Shown here one piece after another: positions 5,321-5,672 of a DNA stretch of 5,672 nt. The position numbers were made by a program, and so were the translations under genes. The notes below the pieces were generated by a model. That model was not told where the DNA came from. It saw only the letters and a list, made by a program, of their open reading frames with translations, and did no database searches. The stretch spans positions 1-5,672 of the forward strand of contig JACDFO010000045.1 of the NCBI GenBank assembly GCA_013815785.1, given 5' to 3'. The stretch's first letter is position 1; the number at the start of each line of letters is the position of its first letter. The stretch comes from Candidatus Saccharimonadota bacterium (GTDB lineage: Bacteria > Patescibacteriota > Saccharimonadia > Saccharimonadales > JACDFO01).

Positions 5321-5560
5321 CTATTTTGTCTTTTGTGCTGCGAGCGCTTGGTCGATGGCGGGTCTATCAAAACCAACGATGATTGTGCCATCAATATCTA
5401 GTACAGGGATACCCCGTTGTCCAGACTTAGCGACCGATTCGTTTGCGGCTTCAGGGTTGTCGTCTACATCTTTATCGGTGTAGCTAACCCCAAGCTTATC
5501 TAGGTATTGCTTCACTGCGTGGCAGAATGCACACCATGTTGCCGAGTAAATTATTACCAC
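5321..5560 (-). CDS. Glutaredoxin-like thioredoxin-fold protein (NrdH/YruB-like)
   Basis: This is a small cytoplasmic dithiol-disulfide oxidoreductase that reduces partner proteins through a CXXC pair. It has 79 aa, typical for this group. The order beta-CXXC-helix-beta is clear: VIIYSATW leads to C10-A-F-C13, helix HAVKQYLDKLG follows, and then VSYTDKDVDDNPEA. GQRGIPVLDIDGTIIVGFD (47-65) contains the cis-proline loop (GIP, P52) and the strand pair. DRPAIDQAL forms the last helix. The GIPV form, rather than TVPQ-type, and the GFD ending resemble YruB/NrdH-like proteins. The start is GTG at 5560, with GGGAG about 7 nt upstream. It overlaps the preceding gene's TAG by 1 nt (TAGTG), so it is probably the last gene of that operon. 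Its reductant and target are unknown. Confidence 0.92.
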   Translation of the reverse strand: MVIIYSATWCAFCHAVKQYLDKLGVSYTDKDVDDNPEAANESVAKSGQRGIPVLDIDGTIIVGFDRPAIDQALAAQKTK

Positions 5561-5672
5561 TATTCTTCTCCCGTCGTTTTTGAACCTGGTCTGCTTAACA
5601 CACGCGCTACCACTAACAGTATGGCAGGTATGTTGTGGCTAACTGCTTCTGAGGTTGAAGCGTGGCTAGCAC
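5560..5672 (-). CDS. C-terminal fragment of an unknown gene, cut by the window edge
   Basis: An open minus-strand frame of 36 codons runs from the window edge to a TAG at 5562-5560, which overlaps the glutaredoxin GTG as TAGTG. The visible end is hydrophobic (IPAILLVVARVL) followed by a polar tail (SRPGSKTTGEE), as could end a membrane protein. The glutaredoxin ribosome-binding site (GGGAG) lies inside its last codons, which supports a real coupled gene. The plus strand is also open here, so the coding call rests on this arrangement. The family cannot be identified. A partner in disulfide or thiol chemistry would be a natural guess, but nothing in the fragment shows it. Confidence 0.5.
   Translation of the reverse strand, partial: ASHASTSEAVSHNIPAILLVVARVLSRPGSKTTGEE

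Noticed and set aside
5305..5336. Plus-strand intrinsic terminator: hairpin 5305-5320 followed by a T-rich stretch
   Set aside because: No plus-strand gene lies upstream to be terminated, and the T-rich bases are codons of the glutaredoxin C-terminus (KTK end) on the other strand.
5563..5672. Plus-strand coding fragment at the right edge
   Set aside because: The frame is open, but it has no ribosome-binding site or recognisable motif. The minus-strand frame ends in a TAGTG overlap with glutaredoxin and contains its ribosome-binding site.

Overview
The window reads as a compact, protein-dense bacterial segment with moderate GC. Genes overlap by 1-4 bases, GTG and TTG starts are common, and both TGA and TAG serve as stops, so the standard bacterial code fits. 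The gene mix (a single-anchor glycoside hydrolase with a lysine-rich cytoplasmic tail, a membrane-tethered nuclease, a small P-loop kinase, TerC, a short CXXC glutaredoxin) resembles Candidate Phyla Radiation genomes such as Saccharibacteria. That assignment is an impression from gene style; no marker gene here proves it.

Layout. 6-1178 (minus) is a membrane-anchored clan GH-A-like glycoside hydrolase. It is divergent from a GT2 glycosyltransferase at about 1209-2054 (plus). The roughly 30 bp between them hold candidate -10 boxes that overlap on opposite strands. The glycosyltransferase ends against a minus-strand cluster, with the two stop codons overlapping. In transcription order that cluster is: a CobO/BtuR-type corrinoid adenosyltransferase (4164-4733), a TerC-family membrane protein (3160-4164), a P-loop kinase (2629-3156) and a membrane-anchored thermonuclease (2051-2632). 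TGATG and GTGA overlaps, and a ribosome-binding site inside the 3' end of terC, tie these four together as one translationally coupled operon. Upstream lie a 146-residue acidic protein of unknown function (4778-5218) with its own strong promoter, then a glutaredoxin-like protein (5321-5560) overlapping by 1 base the end of an unknown gene that runs off the window.

How they may work together. The divergent hydrolase and transferase suggest cell-surface or external glycan handling. The kinase-nuclease pair could serve nucleic-acid breakdown and salvage. TerC points to manganese or other metal homeostasis, and the corrinoid adenosyltransferase to use of a scavenged corrinoid. These roles are inferred from families and adjacency.

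No RNA gene, CRISPR array, insertion sequence or phage gene was recognised, and no gene-free stretch exceeds about 100 bp. The most unusual non-coding stretch is 5219-5320, which packs a perfect TATAAT promoter, a near-perfect 24-bp palindrome and three mutually exclusive pairing arms. I did not find a convincing new defence or mobile system.
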